DNA from: an uncultured Lachnospiraceae bacterium
GTDB taxonomy: Bacteria > Bacillota > Clostridia > Lachnospirales > Lachnospiraceae
Assembly (NCBI GenBank): GCA_900316165.1
Contig: ONBW01000012.1
Coordinates: forward strand, 1-57,189
Direction of reading: 5' to 3'
DNA: 57,189 nucleotides
Below, one piece after another: positions 8,943 through 18,097 of this stretch. The translations under genes were made by a program, and so were the position numbers. The notes under the pieces were generated by a model that did not search any database, had not been told where the DNA came from, and worked only from the letters and a program-made list of their open reading frames with translations. Each line of letters starts with the position of its first letter. The first letter of the stretch is position 1.

Positions 8943-10208
8943 TTAATTACTGTCCCCGTCAGAACGCTTGGTAATAGTGATTTTAGTCGAAACGTTCTGA
9001 GCTTTCACCCCGTCTGGCAGGGTAAGTTCAACTGAAACTTTGTGTTCTCCCTCAGATAATCCACTTGCATCAACCGAACCAGTTAGTTCTGAATCCGACA
9101 CAGATGCCAGATCATCTTCATAACCCGTCAGCACGATGCTCACGGTCGAATCCTCAAAAGCGGCCTCATAGCCATCTGGGAGATTTTTGACAGTTAAGTT
9201 ATCAGTCGGAACCTCAACTGTCTTTTCAGTCTCTGTCTTGTAGTTTACCTTCACGGTTACATTTGACTTGGTGTCATCGCTCAAGTTCACTCCATCTGGA
9301 AGATAACTCGTTATATCTATCGTAGTTGAAAAACTCTCATCATTTGAGGCTGCATCAAGCACTGAGAAAGGAATCTCAATCTTACTTATCTGGTTCAGAT
9401 TCTCTGCAGTTCCGACCAGACTCGCCTCATCCGGGTCCACAGTGACACTGTCTATAGTAACGCCGTCCGGCAGCTGGCTGCTGGCAGGATCTGATACTTC
9501 TATAGGAACCGTCTTTACTGATTCCATAGTTACAGAGACATTTACAGTAGTAGTGCTTAGTGTAAGTCTTGTAGTATTTATCTCATTATTATCCGAATCA
9601 TATAGGATCGGAACGACCTTCTCAGTAACGTCCTCAGAAATACCATCGACATCAGCCACAGCGCTCACATGGTCAATAGTCTTTACTATGCTTGCAGGGC
9701 CTTCAACTGTCACAACATTTGGAGTAACCGTAGTATCCTTTACTGCAAAGCCATCAGCAGGAGTACCCTTTGTAGTCGCATTTATCATGAACTTCTTCGA
9801 CTGCTTCTTTCCGACTTCTACCTCCAGGTAATGAGTAGCACCGATGATTTTGACCTGGGCCTGGGAATATGCAGAGCATGTAATCTGAATCGGAACTTTG
9901 CCATCTTCATCAAGATAGTCCAGATCAGCTGTTGCAATAAAATCGGAATTGCTCAGTCTGTCCATTACAGACCTGTGCGCGCTCACACGGAAAGTAACCG
10001 AAAGCGAAGAATCAGCAACCGAGACGTACTTTCCCTGCTCGCTTATAGTCTCCTGGTTCTCAAGCGAAACCTTCGCGGTAAAATTTCTTTTCTCAATAGG
10101 ATCATTTACACTCACCACAACGATCCAAAGGATGATCGACAGGATAACTGCCAGAATCTTCAGTCCCCAATTTCTGGTCAGGAAGTCATGAATCTTTTTT
10201 CTGCTCAT
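8943..10208 (-). CDS. cdaR: YbbR-domain regulator of the diadenylate cyclase (CdaR)
   Basis: Membrane-anchored protein that binds and modulates CdaA. After a short cytosolic start there is one membrane helix (LKILAVILSIILWIVVVSV, about residues 16-34), preceded by NWGLK as in YbbR proteins. The rest, outside the membrane, is a series of YbbR beta repeats marked by recurring LPDGV/LPDGY turns and xVSVTLTGxxxxL patterns, and ends in a short basic tail. The length of 421 residues fits three to four repeats. It overlaps cdaA by 23 bp, the normal gene order in Firmicutes. GlmM, often the third partner, is not in this window. Confidence 0.93.
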   Translation of the reverse strand: MSRKKIHDFLTRNWGLKILAVILSIILWIVVVSVNDPIEKRNFTAKVSLENQETISEQGKYVSVADSSLSVTFRVSAHRSVMDRLSNSDFIATADLDYLDEDGKVPIQITCSAYSQAQVKIIGATHYLEVEVGKKQSKKFMINATTKGTPADGFAVKDTTVTPNVVTVEGPASIVKTIDHVSAVADVDGISEDVTEKVVPILYDSDNNEINTTRLTLSTTTVNVSVTMESVKTVPIEVSDPASSQLPDGVTIDSVTVDPDEASLVGTAENLNQISKIEIPFSVLDAASNDESFSTTIDITSYLPDGVNLSDDTKSNVTVKVNYKTETEKTVEVPTDNLTVKNLPDGYEAAFEDSTVSIVLTGYEDDLASVSDSELTGSVDASGLSEGEHKVSVELTLPDGVKAQNVSTKITITKRSDGDSN

Positions 10209-11061
10209 CAGCCGATCCTCCTTCCTGTTTTCCGCTCTCCTTCTTATTTTGGATACTTCTTAGAAGCTTTGTCAGCTGCTCGGAAGTAATTCCATGTCTC
10301 AGCTTTCCTCCCTGCGTTACAGAAACCTGACCGGTCTCCTCTGAAACAACGATAGTTACTGCATCAGATACCTCTGATATACCAAGTGCCGCCCTGTGAC
10401 GGGTACCTAAATCCTTTGATATCTCCAGATTATCTGATAAAGGCAGATAACAGGTTGCCGAAACAACCCTGTCTCCTCTGACCAAAACTGCTCCATCGTG
10501 GAGCGGTGTATTTTTTTCAAAGATATTTATAAGCAGCTGTCTCGAAAGTATAGCATCAATCGGTATTCCGGTACGCTCATACTCTGAAAGTCCTGTTTCC
10601 ATCTCAATAACTATAAGTGCACCTGTCTTTACAGCACCCATATCATAGCATGCCTTCACCAGGTCATTTAGGGTGTGGTCGCTGAACCGTTCACCCACAT
10701 TTCTGGAAAATCCTTTTGCAAGTGCCTGGAACAGATTCCTTCGTCCAAGCTGTTCAAGGGCAGACCTGAGCTCAGGCTGAAACACGACAACCAGCGCCAC
10801 AATACCAACACTCAAGAGTTTCTCGCCCAGCCAGAGTATAGTATTCATCTGCAGAAGGCCTGCAACTACGAAAAACAATATAATGACTACTATACCACGC
10901 AGGAGCATGTAAGCGCGGCTGTTTTTTATCCAGAGCAGTATCTCATAAATAAAGAATGCAATAATGATAATCTCTATAACATCTATGACATGGGGAGTCG
11001 GTATAGTCAGTGTAAAATTATCATAGAGAAATGCATTGATATTATCTAATACATCAGTCAC
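10186..11061 (-). CDS. cdaA: Diadenylate cyclase CdaA (DacA)
   Basis: Makes the second messenger c-di-AMP from two ATP. Three hydrophobic segments cover about residues 25-95, followed by the DAC domain. The two hallmark motifs are intact: DGA at 189-191 (LHDGAVLV) and RHR at 221-223 (LGTRHRAALG). The length of 291 residues is typical, with a short charged C-terminal tail. It overlaps the upstream membrane protein gene by 4 bp (ATGA) and cdaR by 23 bp, so the genes are translated together. In the family CdaA is usually essential and controls potassium and osmolyte balance and cell-wall homeostasis. Confidence 0.96.
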   Translation of the reverse strand: MTDVLDNINAFLYDNFTLTIPTPHVIDVIEIIIIAFFIYEILLWIKNSRAYMLLRGIVVIILFFVVAGLLQMNTILWLGEKLLSVGIVALVVVFQPELRSALEQLGRRNLFQALAKGFSRNVGERFSDHTLNDLVKACYDMGAVKTGALIVIEMETGLSEYERTGIPIDAILSRQLLINIFEKNTPLHDGAVLVRGDRVVSATCYLPLSDNLEISKDLGTRHRAALGISEVSDAVTIVVSEETGQVSVTQGGKLRHGITSEQLTKLLRSIQNKKESGKQEGGSADEQKKDS

Positions 11062-12017
11062 GCTTTCACCTCCTTCTCTTCAGTGTCAGTTTTCTCCCTT
11101 TTATCCGGAGTTATTCTCTTTATTTCCTTGTCTTCCTCAGAGATACGGATCTTCGGTACAGCAGTCACATAATAGTAGTATTCATCGTCTTCAAACTGCA
11201 CTCTCTCAACCCTCGTATAGTCAAGATTTTGAAAAAGAAATGCTGCGGCAAAGCCTGCGGCTGCCGTCACTACATTCCCAAAAAACAGAGCGGCCACGCT
11301 TGGACCCTGTCCAAAAAATATCTCGCCACCTGACATGATAAGAGCCTCTGACAGAATGCCAAGCATTACTGCAAATATCCACGAATGCGGTGAACGGATA
11401 TTTCTGACCAGAGTCACTACAATGAACATCGTGACCATAGCAGCCATAAAAAAATAAAAACCGCTGTTTCCTATCATAGCTGAAAGGATATCAAGTCCGC
11501 TCGTGGCATTTCCAGACTCTGAGAGCGTTGGAACAGCATCGTGGATACTTTTCATAAAGTAAGCTATTGCACTTCCGCTGATGACTGAGGTAACCTCGTG
11601 ATAATCTCCGAAAAGGCCTGCCAGCATAGGTGCCAGAGATGGCATAGATGTCCTGTACAGGACAGCCATACCCGGAAGCAGATTCATATGCTTTGCCTTA
11701 TACGCGTAACAAAATGCATAAAAAAACAGATACATCAGTACCAGAATTACACCAGCCGACTGTGAAAGGCTTAAAATCTGAAGTACTGAATAGAGCACAA
11801 GCATAAGAGCTATGCCAGAAGCCGGAATAAAAACTCCGGCTGCTGTAAGGATAAGTATAATAACAGGTGACGAGAGAAGTGGTGAAAAGCCAAACGAATC
11901 AGCTAAGACACTTACCCCAAAAAATGTCCACAATCCTCCTGCTATACGTCTTATAGTGTTCTCATGGGTCGATATGAAATTATTGATGCGGCTGCGAGTC
12001 GCTAAATCTATCTTCAT
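11058..12017 (-). CDS. Multi-spanning membrane protein of unknown function
   Basis: I do not recognise this family. The 319-residue protein has a basic N-terminus (ATRSRINNFISTHENTIRRIAGG), then about eight hydrophobic segments between residues 25 and 270, and a soluble, highly charged tail (EEDKEIKRITPDKREKTDTEEKEVKA). The segment FEDDEYYYYVTAVPKIRI before the tail is conspicuous. It overlaps cdaA downstream by 4 bp and the preceding small membrane protein gene by 38 bp, so it is locked into the cda transcript. A role in envelope or c-di-AMP physiology is suggested only by position. Confidence 0.6.
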   Translation of the reverse strand: MKIDLATRSRINNFISTHENTIRRIAGGLWTFFGVSVLADSFGFSPLLSSPVIILILTAAGVFIPASGIALMLVLYSVLQILSLSQSAGVILVLMYLFFYAFCYAYKAKHMNLLPGMAVLYRTSMPSLAPMLAGLFGDYHEVTSVISGSAIAYFMKSIHDAVPTLSESGNATSGLDILSAMIGNSGFYFFMAAMVTMFIVVTLVRNIRSPHSWIFAVMLGILSEALIMSGGEIFFGQGPSVAALFFGNVVTAAAGFAAAFLFQNLDYTRVERVQFEDDEYYYYVTAVPKIRISEEDKEIKRITPDKREKTDTEEKEVKA

Positions 12018-12453
12018 CCCATTCGTTCCTGTCTGTCTTCACCTGCTGACCGTGACTCTCCCTCTCCTCTTTCTCGTATATCTCCTCTAGAATCTTCAGA
12101 TCGTTTCTCTGTTCCTTTACGATATTCTGGTATGTCTCAAACCGCTTTATGGTCTTCTTTCTCGAAACCCCGGAATAAAACAATAGAAAGAACAGATAAC
12201 CTATAATAGCTGCAAAAAGCGTGATCATGATATAGAGCCTGCTCACCTGAACTGTGACTGTCGAAAAAACAAACACCAGAATCAGGAAAAGTGCGACTAT
12301 ATATATGATAGTCGCACGAAAAAATGAACGCACTCCATAGAATGAAATAAAGTCCTTTCTATCAGGATCATCGAAACTATCAAGTCTGATTCCACTTTTT
12401 TTCTCACGTAAAGCCATCTGAGTCATTTTTTTGACGCGCTCAGTATCAATCAT
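11980..12453 (-). CDS. Small two-helix membrane protein of unknown function
   Basis: 157 residues. A charged cytosolic N-terminus of about 45 residues is followed by two hydrophobic segments (about 48-68 and 76-95), then a coiled-coil-like region (KRFETYQNIVKEQRNDLKILEEIYEKEER) and an acidic, Gln/His-rich tail. I do not recognise a family. The last 38 bp overlap the next gene in a different frame. It lies 3 bp after yvyF, so it could be an unrecognised envelope or flagellum-linked factor; that is inference from position. Confidence 0.55.
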   Translation of the reverse strand: MIDTERVKKMTQMALREKKSGIRLDSFDDPDRKDFISFYGVRSFFRATIIYIVALFLILVFVFSTVTVQVSRLYIMITLFAAIIGYLFFLLFYSGVSRKKTIKRFETYQNIVKEQRNDLKILEEIYEKEERESHGQQVKTDRNEWDEDRFSDSQPHQ

Positions 12454-12456
12454 AGA

Positions 12457-12876
12457 TCATTTTTTCTTTCCCATGAACCTCATGCGGTCTTCTTCGTGTC
12501 CAATCTTAAGTGGTGCCGTATTCTTTGGCTTTGGTTTCTCATACATATTCCCAAGTTCATTTGCCATCTGGTTCTTGCAGTTCTCACAAAACCTTCCTGA
12601 TCTGATAGGAGCGCCGCAATTCTCACAATGAAAAACTACACCTGATTCCTTAGAGAATTCAAGCCGCTCTTCTCTGACCCACTGTTTTATCTGCTGAACT
12701 GTAACCTCACATTCCTCTGCCACATCATTAATAGATGTAGCCGGATTATCACGAATAAAGTCCTTAACCTTTTGAAAACGCTCCTCTGCCTCTTTCTTGC
12801 AGTTCTCGCATATAACAGGACCAACACCACTGTATCCGAAAATTCTACCACATTTCCTACAGTTTCTAAGATCCAT
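12457..12876 (-). CDS. yvyF: YvyF-like flagellar-operon zinc-ribbon protein
   Basis: 139 residues. An N-terminal zinc ribbon (CRKCGRIF ... CENCKKE) is followed by a helix-turn-helix-like segment (TSINDVAEECEVTVQQIKQWVREERLEF) and a second ribbon (CENCGAP ... CENCKNQ). This layout and the start MDLRNCRKCGRIF match the YvyF family, known from Firmicutes flagellar loci next to comF. I choose the ATG at 12874-12876 because it has an AGGTGG site 7 nt upstream; a longer frame to 12927 would overlap comF. The function is unknown; the layout suggests nucleic-acid or protein binding. Confidence 0.85.
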   Translation of the reverse strand: MDLRNCRKCGRIFGYSGVGPVICENCKKEAEERFQKVKDFIRDNPATSINDVAEECEVTVQQIKQWVREERLEFSKESGVVFHCENCGAPIRSGRFCENCKNQMANELGNMYEKPKPKNTAPLKIGHEEDRMRFMGKKK

Positions 12877-12898
12877 CGAAAACCACCTTTCCTTTCTG

Positions 12899-13618
12899 TC
12901 ACCCTCCGATACTAATATATATACCATTCACTTCGGATGCCCCATTTGCCAGAAGGACTCTGGCACATTCATCAAGGGTAGACCCCGTAGTATATATGTC
13001 ATCGACCAAAAGTATTCTTTTTAATTTTACATCAAAATCTCTTACTTGAAAAGCGTTTTTAAGATTATTCTGTCTCTCGCCCCTGGAAAGTGCTTTCATC
13101 GGAACTGTTTTTCTGACGCGGTCTAAAAGATGCATGTATGGAATACCGCTCTCGGCACTAATGGCACGAGCTAAAACATCAGCCTGGTCATAGCCCCTCT
13201 GTCTCAGTTTTTTAGCATTCATAGGCACAGGAACTATTAATTCTGCCGATGCCTTTATCCACTCTCCCCAGAGTTCCATCGCATCATAGGCAAACGCGTC
13301 TGCATAGGACTTTCTACCCTTGTATTTAAACCTGTAGACAGCCTCCCTTACAGGTCCTTCATACTCGTAGAGTGGTCTCCCTTCTGTAAAAATATGATGA
13401 TACCTGCTGCAGTCTGAGCAGGTAATCTCTCCCCTGTTTTTTAATAGCTTTCCGCAGGTTTTGCAGAAATTACCCCGAACTTTTACAACGAGCTTTTCGC
13501 ATTCCCTGCAGATACTGTTCTCATCAGGGGCAAGAAGCCCATCACACGACGGACATCTGGGAGGAAAAAGAAGCCTTCTTGCCTCTCTCGAAAGTTTCTC
13601 CTTTGTAATCATCTTCAT
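12899..13618 (-). CDS. comF: ComF-family protein (phosphoribosyltransferase-like)
   Basis: 239 residues with an N-terminal double zinc-ribbon (CPSC ... CREC, then CKTCGKLL ... CSDC) and a C-terminal PRTase fold with the PRPP-binding loop ILLVDDIYTTGSTLDEC. Other family marks are YEYEGPVREAVYRFKYKGR and QRGYDQADVLARAIS. ComFC homologues take part in DNA uptake during natural transformation; many non-competent bacteria keep the gene. It lies 15 bp after recD2 and 22 bp before yvyF. The first ATG follows AAAGGAG at 10 nt. Confidence 0.92.
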   Translation of the reverse strand: MKMITKEKLSREARRLLFPPRCPSCDGLLAPDENSICRECEKLVVKVRGNFCKTCGKLLKNRGEITCSDCSRYHHIFTEGRPLYEYEGPVREAVYRFKYKGRKSYADAFAYDAMELWGEWIKASAELIVPVPMNAKKLRQRGYDQADVLARAISAESGIPYMHLLDRVRKTVPMKALSRGERQNNLKNAFQVRDFDVKLKRILLVDDIYTTGSTLDECARVLLANGASEVNGIYISIGG

Positions 13619-13633
13619 AATCCTGTCTCTCCT

Positions 13634-15898
13634 TTATAATCCCTGTTCAGCTCCCTTCAGCTCAACAATTCTGTCCTTAAGCCCCGAAAGACGAAGTCTC
13701 TGTCTGTCATTTCTCTCCATACCAAAAAAAACTTTCTCGTCTCCCACCAGGATAACGCACTTTTTTGCGCGTGTTACCGCCGTATATAGAAGGTTTCTGT
13801 TGTAGAGGACCTCCGGCCCAGCTATAAGTGGAATAATCACTGCCGGATACTCGCTTCCCTGTGACTTATGGATGGTCACAGCATAAGCAAGGCTCAGATT
13901 CTCGAGGCTCGAGAACGGATACTCAACAAAGTGTCCCTCATCGAATTCAATAAGCATATCTGAAGAGAACTCGTTCACCTCTCTGATGATCCCACAGTCA
14001 CCGTTAAAAATACCTGTGCCTTCATCTAAAAGCACCTTATTTTCTCCGTATTTTCTCCAGGTCACGTCATAGTCATTCTTAGTCTGCATGACCTTGTCGC
14101 CTTCACGGAATACGATATCACCGAATTTCTTCTCCTCCTTATACTCACCTGGTGGATTCAGCTGGCGCTGGAGAATGCTGTTCAGTCTTTCTACTCCTGC
14201 TGCTCCCTTTCTCATAGGTGAGAGTACCTGGATGTCAAGTACATCAGCATCCACATATTTCGGCAGATTCGTCTTCAGCAGAGTAAGAATCGTAGTAATA
14301 ATGCTGTCGGCGTCGTATCTCTTCAGGAAGAAAAAATCTCTGCTTTTATTATCCAGCCTGACGTCTTCTCCATTTTTTATATGGTGGGCATTCAGGACTA
14401 TGTCACTTGTCTCCGCCTGTCTGAAGATATTCGTAAGACGAACTACCGGAAAAGCTTCTGAGGCGATCAGGTCCTTAAGTACATTTCCAGGACCGACTGA
14501 TGGGAGCTGGTCCACATCTCCTACGAGAACGAGCTTTGTTCCAACAGGTATAGCCCGAAGCAGTGAATACATAAGTGTGATGTCGACCATTGACATCTCA
14601 TCTATTATCACGACATCTGCTTCAATCGGATTCTCTTCATTTCTTTCAAAAATACCCGGATTCGAGCCAGGCTCGCTGTCATCTGTAGTTCCACCCTTTG
14701 AGACTTCCAGAAGTCTGTGAATAGTCTGGGCATCCTGTCCAACCGCCTGAGTCATCCTCTTGGCAGCACGTCCTGTAGGAGCCGCCAGTCTAACCATAAG
14801 TCCCTCAGACTCAAAATAGCTGATGATAGTCCTGATAGTCGTGGTCTTTCCTGTGCCCGGACCTCCTGTGAGAATAAGCACTCCATTGCAGGCAGCCTCT
14901 GCTACTGCTTTTCTCTGATTCTCATCTAAAGTCATCCCCTCCTCTTTTTCGAGACGTTTTATTTTTTCAAGGACTTTCTTCTCATTTACTTCGATCCGGC
15001 CTGTGAGCGCAAGCATCATGTCGGCCGTTCTCTCCTCCATCCTGTAATAAGGGAACAGATAGACAGCTTCGCCGACTGTTTTTATTTTTCTGTTCATCGT
15101 CAGGTCAAAGATCATGCTCTCGACCTGTTCTTCCGATACGCCAAGGATTTCTGTAGAACGTTCTACCAGATCAGGCCGTCTCATATAGGTATTGCCTTCG
15201 GACGAAGCAGAGCCAAGCACATAGAGGATGCCGCACTTTATCCTCTCATTACTTTCGCGCGAATAACCAATCGAAAGTGCTATGTCGTCAGCTGTCTTAA
15301 AGCCTATTCCATCAATCTCCTCTGCGAGTCTGTATGGATTTTTCTTTATGACAGTCATTGCCGTCTGGCCGTATTTGTTGTAGATTTTTAGAGAAGTACC
15401 TGCGGTAATATTAAGCTTTGAAAGTTCAAGCATCACCTGGCGTTGATCGTGTTTTCTGCGCAGGTCCCCGGCTATCTGGATTGCCTTCCTCTCACTGATG
15501 CCCTTTACCTCAGCAAGCCTCTCAGGTTCTATCTCCATTATCTCAAAGGTCTTCTCACCGAACTTATCAATGATGCGCTTTGCTAATCCCTCTCCGACTC
15601 CCTTTACCGCACCGGAGCTTAAGTAACGGTAAAGCGCCTGGGTATCCTTCGGGGCGATCTCCTCATATGAGCTGACTTTAAGCTGTTTGCCGAAGTTTTC
15701 ATGCACTGTAAAAATACCCGTAACCCGGAGATTTTCTCCCTGCGTTACAGATGGAAAAACGCCTACACAGGTGATTTCCCGCGGGTCGTCCAAGCCCTCT
15801 TCCTTCACCGGTTCATCCGGTGAGAGTACCAGCACTGTGTAAGCGTTTGTTTCGTTTCTGAAAATAATATGATCTACGTATCCCTCTATCGTCGTCAT
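13634..15898 (-). CDS. recD2: RecD2-type ATP-dependent DNA helicase
   Basis: 5'-3' superfamily 1B helicase that works without RecBC, linked to DNA repair and fork maintenance. It is 754 residues. The N-terminal domain has an OB-like part (GYVDHIIFRNETNAYTVL) and helix-hairpin-helix segments (about 100-220). The motor has Walker A LTGGPGTGKTTT (about 350), Walker B VVIIDEMSMVD, the GDVDQLPSVGPG motif, and the C-terminal TIHKSQGSEYP and YTAVTRAK motifs. The start overlaps the stop of the flgJ-like gene (ATGA), so a repair helicase is translationally coupled to a flagellar gene. Confidence 0.95.
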   Translation of the reverse strand: MTTIEGYVDHIIFRNETNAYTVLVLSPDEPVKEEGLDDPREITCVGVFPSVTQGENLRVTGIFTVHENFGKQLKVSSYEEIAPKDTQALYRYLSSGAVKGVGEGLAKRIIDKFGEKTFEIMEIEPERLAEVKGISERKAIQIAGDLRRKHDQRQVMLELSKLNITAGTSLKIYNKYGQTAMTVIKKNPYRLAEEIDGIGFKTADDIALSIGYSRESNERIKCGILYVLGSASSEGNTYMRRPDLVERSTEILGVSEEQVESMIFDLTMNRKIKTVGEAVYLFPYYRMEERTADMMLALTGRIEVNEKKVLEKIKRLEKEEGMTLDENQRKAVAEAACNGVLILTGGPGTGKTTTIRTIISYFESEGLMVRLAAPTGRAAKRMTQAVGQDAQTIHRLLEVSKGGTTDDSEPGSNPGIFERNEENPIEADVVIIDEMSMVDITLMYSLLRAIPVGTKLVLVGDVDQLPSVGPGNVLKDLIASEAFPVVRLTNIFRQAETSDIVLNAHHIKNGEDVRLDNKSRDFFFLKRYDADSIITTILTLLKTNLPKYVDADVLDIQVLSPMRKGAAGVERLNSILQRQLNPPGEYKEEKKFGDIVFREGDKVMQTKNDYDVTWRKYGENKVLLDEGTGIFNGDCGIIREVNEFSSDMLIEFDEGHFVEYPFSSLENLSLAYAVTIHKSQGSEYPAVIIPLIAGPEVLYNRNLLYTAVTRAKKCVILVGDEKVFFGMERNDRQRLRLSGLKDRIVELKGAEQGL

Positions 15899-16299
15899 GA
15901 TTCTGCTGTTTCTGATGTGTCAGTGATTCCGTACTGGGCCTGCATATTTGAGACCATTTCCTCTGTGAATCTGTCTCCATATTTATCCACTATCTCGGAG
16001 GCGATCGTCTGGATCGTATAATCCATATTCATATCCGATACCTGCTTTGCGTAGGTATCCGAGTCATCATCACCATTCAGGTCATCAGTTGATTTTTTTA
16101 TCTCCTTCATTACCTGCTCGACAAAATAAGACTCAAATGTCTTTGCCGCATTCGTAAGCTCTTCCTTGGAGGAATTCTTTGAGATACCAGAAGCTGCCTT
16201 CTCTACATCTGATGCCTGCTGCGAATTCTGTAGATTCGTGGCCTGGCTTGTCAGACTGTTTAAGTATGAGGTAGTAAAATCTGTACCAATACTGCTCAT
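15895..16299 (-). CDS. FlgJ-like rod-binding protein, without muramidase domain
   Basis: 134 residues matching the N-terminal rod-binding domain of FlgJ: the core AAKTFESYFVEQVMKEIKKS and the closing MDYTIQTIASEIVDKYGDRFTEEM. The peptidoglycan hydrolase half of proteobacterial FlgJ is absent, as in most Firmicutes forms. It is predicted to help assemble the flagellar rod at the membrane and wall. The first 45 residues are Ser/Thr/Asn/Gln rich and probably disordered. It lies 3 bp after flgG. Confidence 0.85.
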   Translation of the reverse strand: MSSIGTDFTTSYLNSLTSQATNLQNSQQASDVEKAASGISKNSSKEELTNAAKTFESYFVEQVMKEIKKSTDDLNGDDDSDTYAKQVSDMNMDYTIQTIASEIVDKYGDRFTEEMVSNMQAQYGITDTSETAES

Positions 16300-16302
16300 C
16301 TA

Positions 16303-17124
16303 TTACCTCCTAAGGTTATTGGCTGTCTCAAGCATACTGTCTGATGTAGTGATAGCCTTTGAGTTCATCTCATAGGCTCTCTGCGCGATGATAAGGTCTA
16401 CCATCTGGTCTGCCATGCTGACATTAGAGCCCTCGATATAGCCCTGCTTTATCTGGCTTCTTACGATATTCAGGTTCGTTGTGGCCTCATTAATAGGTGC
16501 ACCACTGGCTGCTGTTTCAGCGTAGAGATTTCCTCCGCGTTCCTCAAGTCCATCCATATTTGAGAACTGGAAAATACCAATCTGCTGACCGGTCGTCAAT
16601 GCATTTCCATTAGCATCCGTATACCCTATGACTCCGTCAGAATCTATAGATACCTGATCGGCACTTGCTCCCTCTGGTAAGGTTATCCTTCTGCCACGGG
16701 AATCTAATACTCTTAATCCACTGTTATTTGTAAGAACCCTCTCTCCGTCATTATCTACAGACCAGGTAAAATCACCGTCTCTTGTGTAATAGGTATTTCC
16801 GTCCAATCCCTGAACTGAAAAAAATCCATTTCCTGCGATAAAGCAGGCTGCCGGATTGTCGCTTGACTCCTGAATACCTGTAGTAAAGCTTGTATTCGTA
16901 GCAGCCACTCTGACTCCAAGTCCAACCTGTGCCTGAGTTGGCTTTGTATCACCATTTGCTGAGGTTGTTCTCGTCTGAAGTGTCTGGTACAGAAGTGACT
17001 TGAACTCAGTGTCCTTCTGCTTAAATCCTACTGTATTAACATTTGCCAGATTGTTTGAGATCGTATCCACGGCGGTCTGCTGACTCTTCATACCCGTGGC
17101 AGCGGTCCATAATGAACGCATCAT
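16303..17124 (-). CDS. flgG: Flagellar distal rod protein FlgG (hook-basal body family)
   Basis: 273 residues. The N-terminus MRSLWTAATGMKSQQTAVDTI followed by NNLANVNTVGFK is the family signature, and the C-terminus ends in VDLIIAQRAYEMNSKAITTSDSMLETANNLRR, the coiled segment that packs in the rod. In the middle is the FlgG-type GNGFFSVQ and DGDFTW. It is exported by the flagellar type III system and polymerises into the distal rod. It lies 16 bp downstream of its paralogue flgF and 3 bp before the flgJ-like gene. The GGAGG site 9 nt before the first of two ATGs sets the start. Confidence 0.93.
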   Translation of the reverse strand: MMRSLWTAATGMKSQQTAVDTISNNLANVNTVGFKQKDTEFKSLLYQTLQTRTTSANGDTKPTQAQVGLGVRVAATNTSFTTGIQESSDNPAACFIAGNGFFSVQGLDGNTYYTRDGDFTWSVDNDGERVLTNNSGLRVLDSRGRRITLPEGASADQVSIDSDGVIGYTDANGNALTTGQQIGIFQFSNMDGLEERGGNLYAETAASGAPINEATTNLNIVRSQIKQGYIEGSNVSMADQMVDLIIAQRAYEMNSKAITTSDSMLETANNLRR

Positions 17125-17140
17125 AATCTATTTCCTCCTA

Positions 17141-17944
17141 TCAGACCTTGCCTACCTGACTCGTAGCCATCTCAAGTGTTTCGTCCTCTGCCTGGATAAC
17201 CTTCTGTCCGGCCTCATACGCCCTCTGAATTGTGATCATCGATACCATCTCATCGACAACGTTGACATTCGAGGTCTCGAGGGTTCCCTGCTCTATCTGG
17301 AAGTTCGTGCCTCTGGTGACTGTCCCGCCATTTACGAGGTCATAGAGATTCTCACCATACTTGGAGAGGTAGTCTGTATCATTTACATCTACGACTCCGA
17401 CTGTGTCAACAATTGTGTTATTCTGCCAGATATTTCCAAGCTCATCTACTGTATAGGTCTGAAGAGGATCAACTCTGACGTAATTCGCCTCGCTGATCTG
17501 ACCGGAAGTAGCGCCATTCATATCAAGCAGATAGTCGCCGTTTCCGTTTCTGAAATATCCCTGATTGTCTACTGTGAACTCTCCGTCTCTGGTGTACTTG
17601 ACAGAAGTGTTACCCTGCTTGTCTGTATAGGCGATCGCAAAAAATCCGTCGCCTCCGATAGCGAGGTTGCTCTTTTCATCTGTGATATGAAAGCTTCCCT
17701 GACTCCAGTCGGTATAGGTCTCCCCGACCTTAACTCCCTGCTGTATGTCACCTAAGCCTCTTGAAAATCCAAAATCTCCTGAATCTCTGATACGGAGTGC
17801 CAGCTGTCTGTCAAAGGCCGCGTTCGTCGTGCCCTCCTTCTTATAGCCTGTGGTATTTGAATTCGCCAGGTTATTACTCAGGACATCGAGTCTTCGCTGC
17901 TCCTCGATCATTCCGGTCCAGCCGGTATATAATCCTTTTACCAT
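17141..17944 (-). CDS. flgF: Flagellar rod protein FlgF/FlhO-like
   Basis: 267 residues, a paralogue of the next gene. The N-terminus VKGLYTGWTGMIEEQRRLDVLSNNLANSNTTGYKKEG and the C-terminus VDEMVSMITIQRAYEAGQKVIQAEDETLEMA are the usual FlgF/FlgG end motifs, and GGDGFFAIAY lies between them. In Firmicutes the two such genes are called flhO and flhP or flgF and flgG; which one builds which rod segment cannot be read from sequence. It is the first gene of the flagellar group here; upstream is a 153-bp gap without a clear promoter. Confidence 0.87.
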   Translation of the reverse strand: MVKGLYTGWTGMIEEQRRLDVLSNNLANSNTTGYKKEGTTNAAFDRQLALRIRDSGDFGFSRGLGDIQQGVKVGETYTDWSQGSFHITDEKSNLAIGGDGFFAIAYTDKQGNTSVKYTRDGEFTVDNQGYFRNGNGDYLLDMNGATSGQISEANYVRVDPLQTYTVDELGNIWQNNTIVDTVGVVDVNDTDYLSKYGENLYDLVNGGTVTRGTNFQIEQGTLETSNVNVVDEMVSMITIQRAYEAGQKVIQAEDETLEMATSQVGKV

Positions 17945-18097
17945 TACTTATATCATCTTTCCCGGCATTCTCCGGACATCCGTATCCGGACAAGCCGCCG
18001 TTCTGATAGAATTCCGTTTCTATATAGTCTATCCAATCTTTATATCGGACAGTCTGGTGAATATATTAACACAAAATTCATGATTTTTACAGGAACC

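Noticed and set aside
18042-18069. Sigma-28-like promoter upstream of flgF (CCGATAT with TTAA)
   Set aside because: The spacing is one base longer than the consensus and the -35 half is poor, so I could not support it as a feature.
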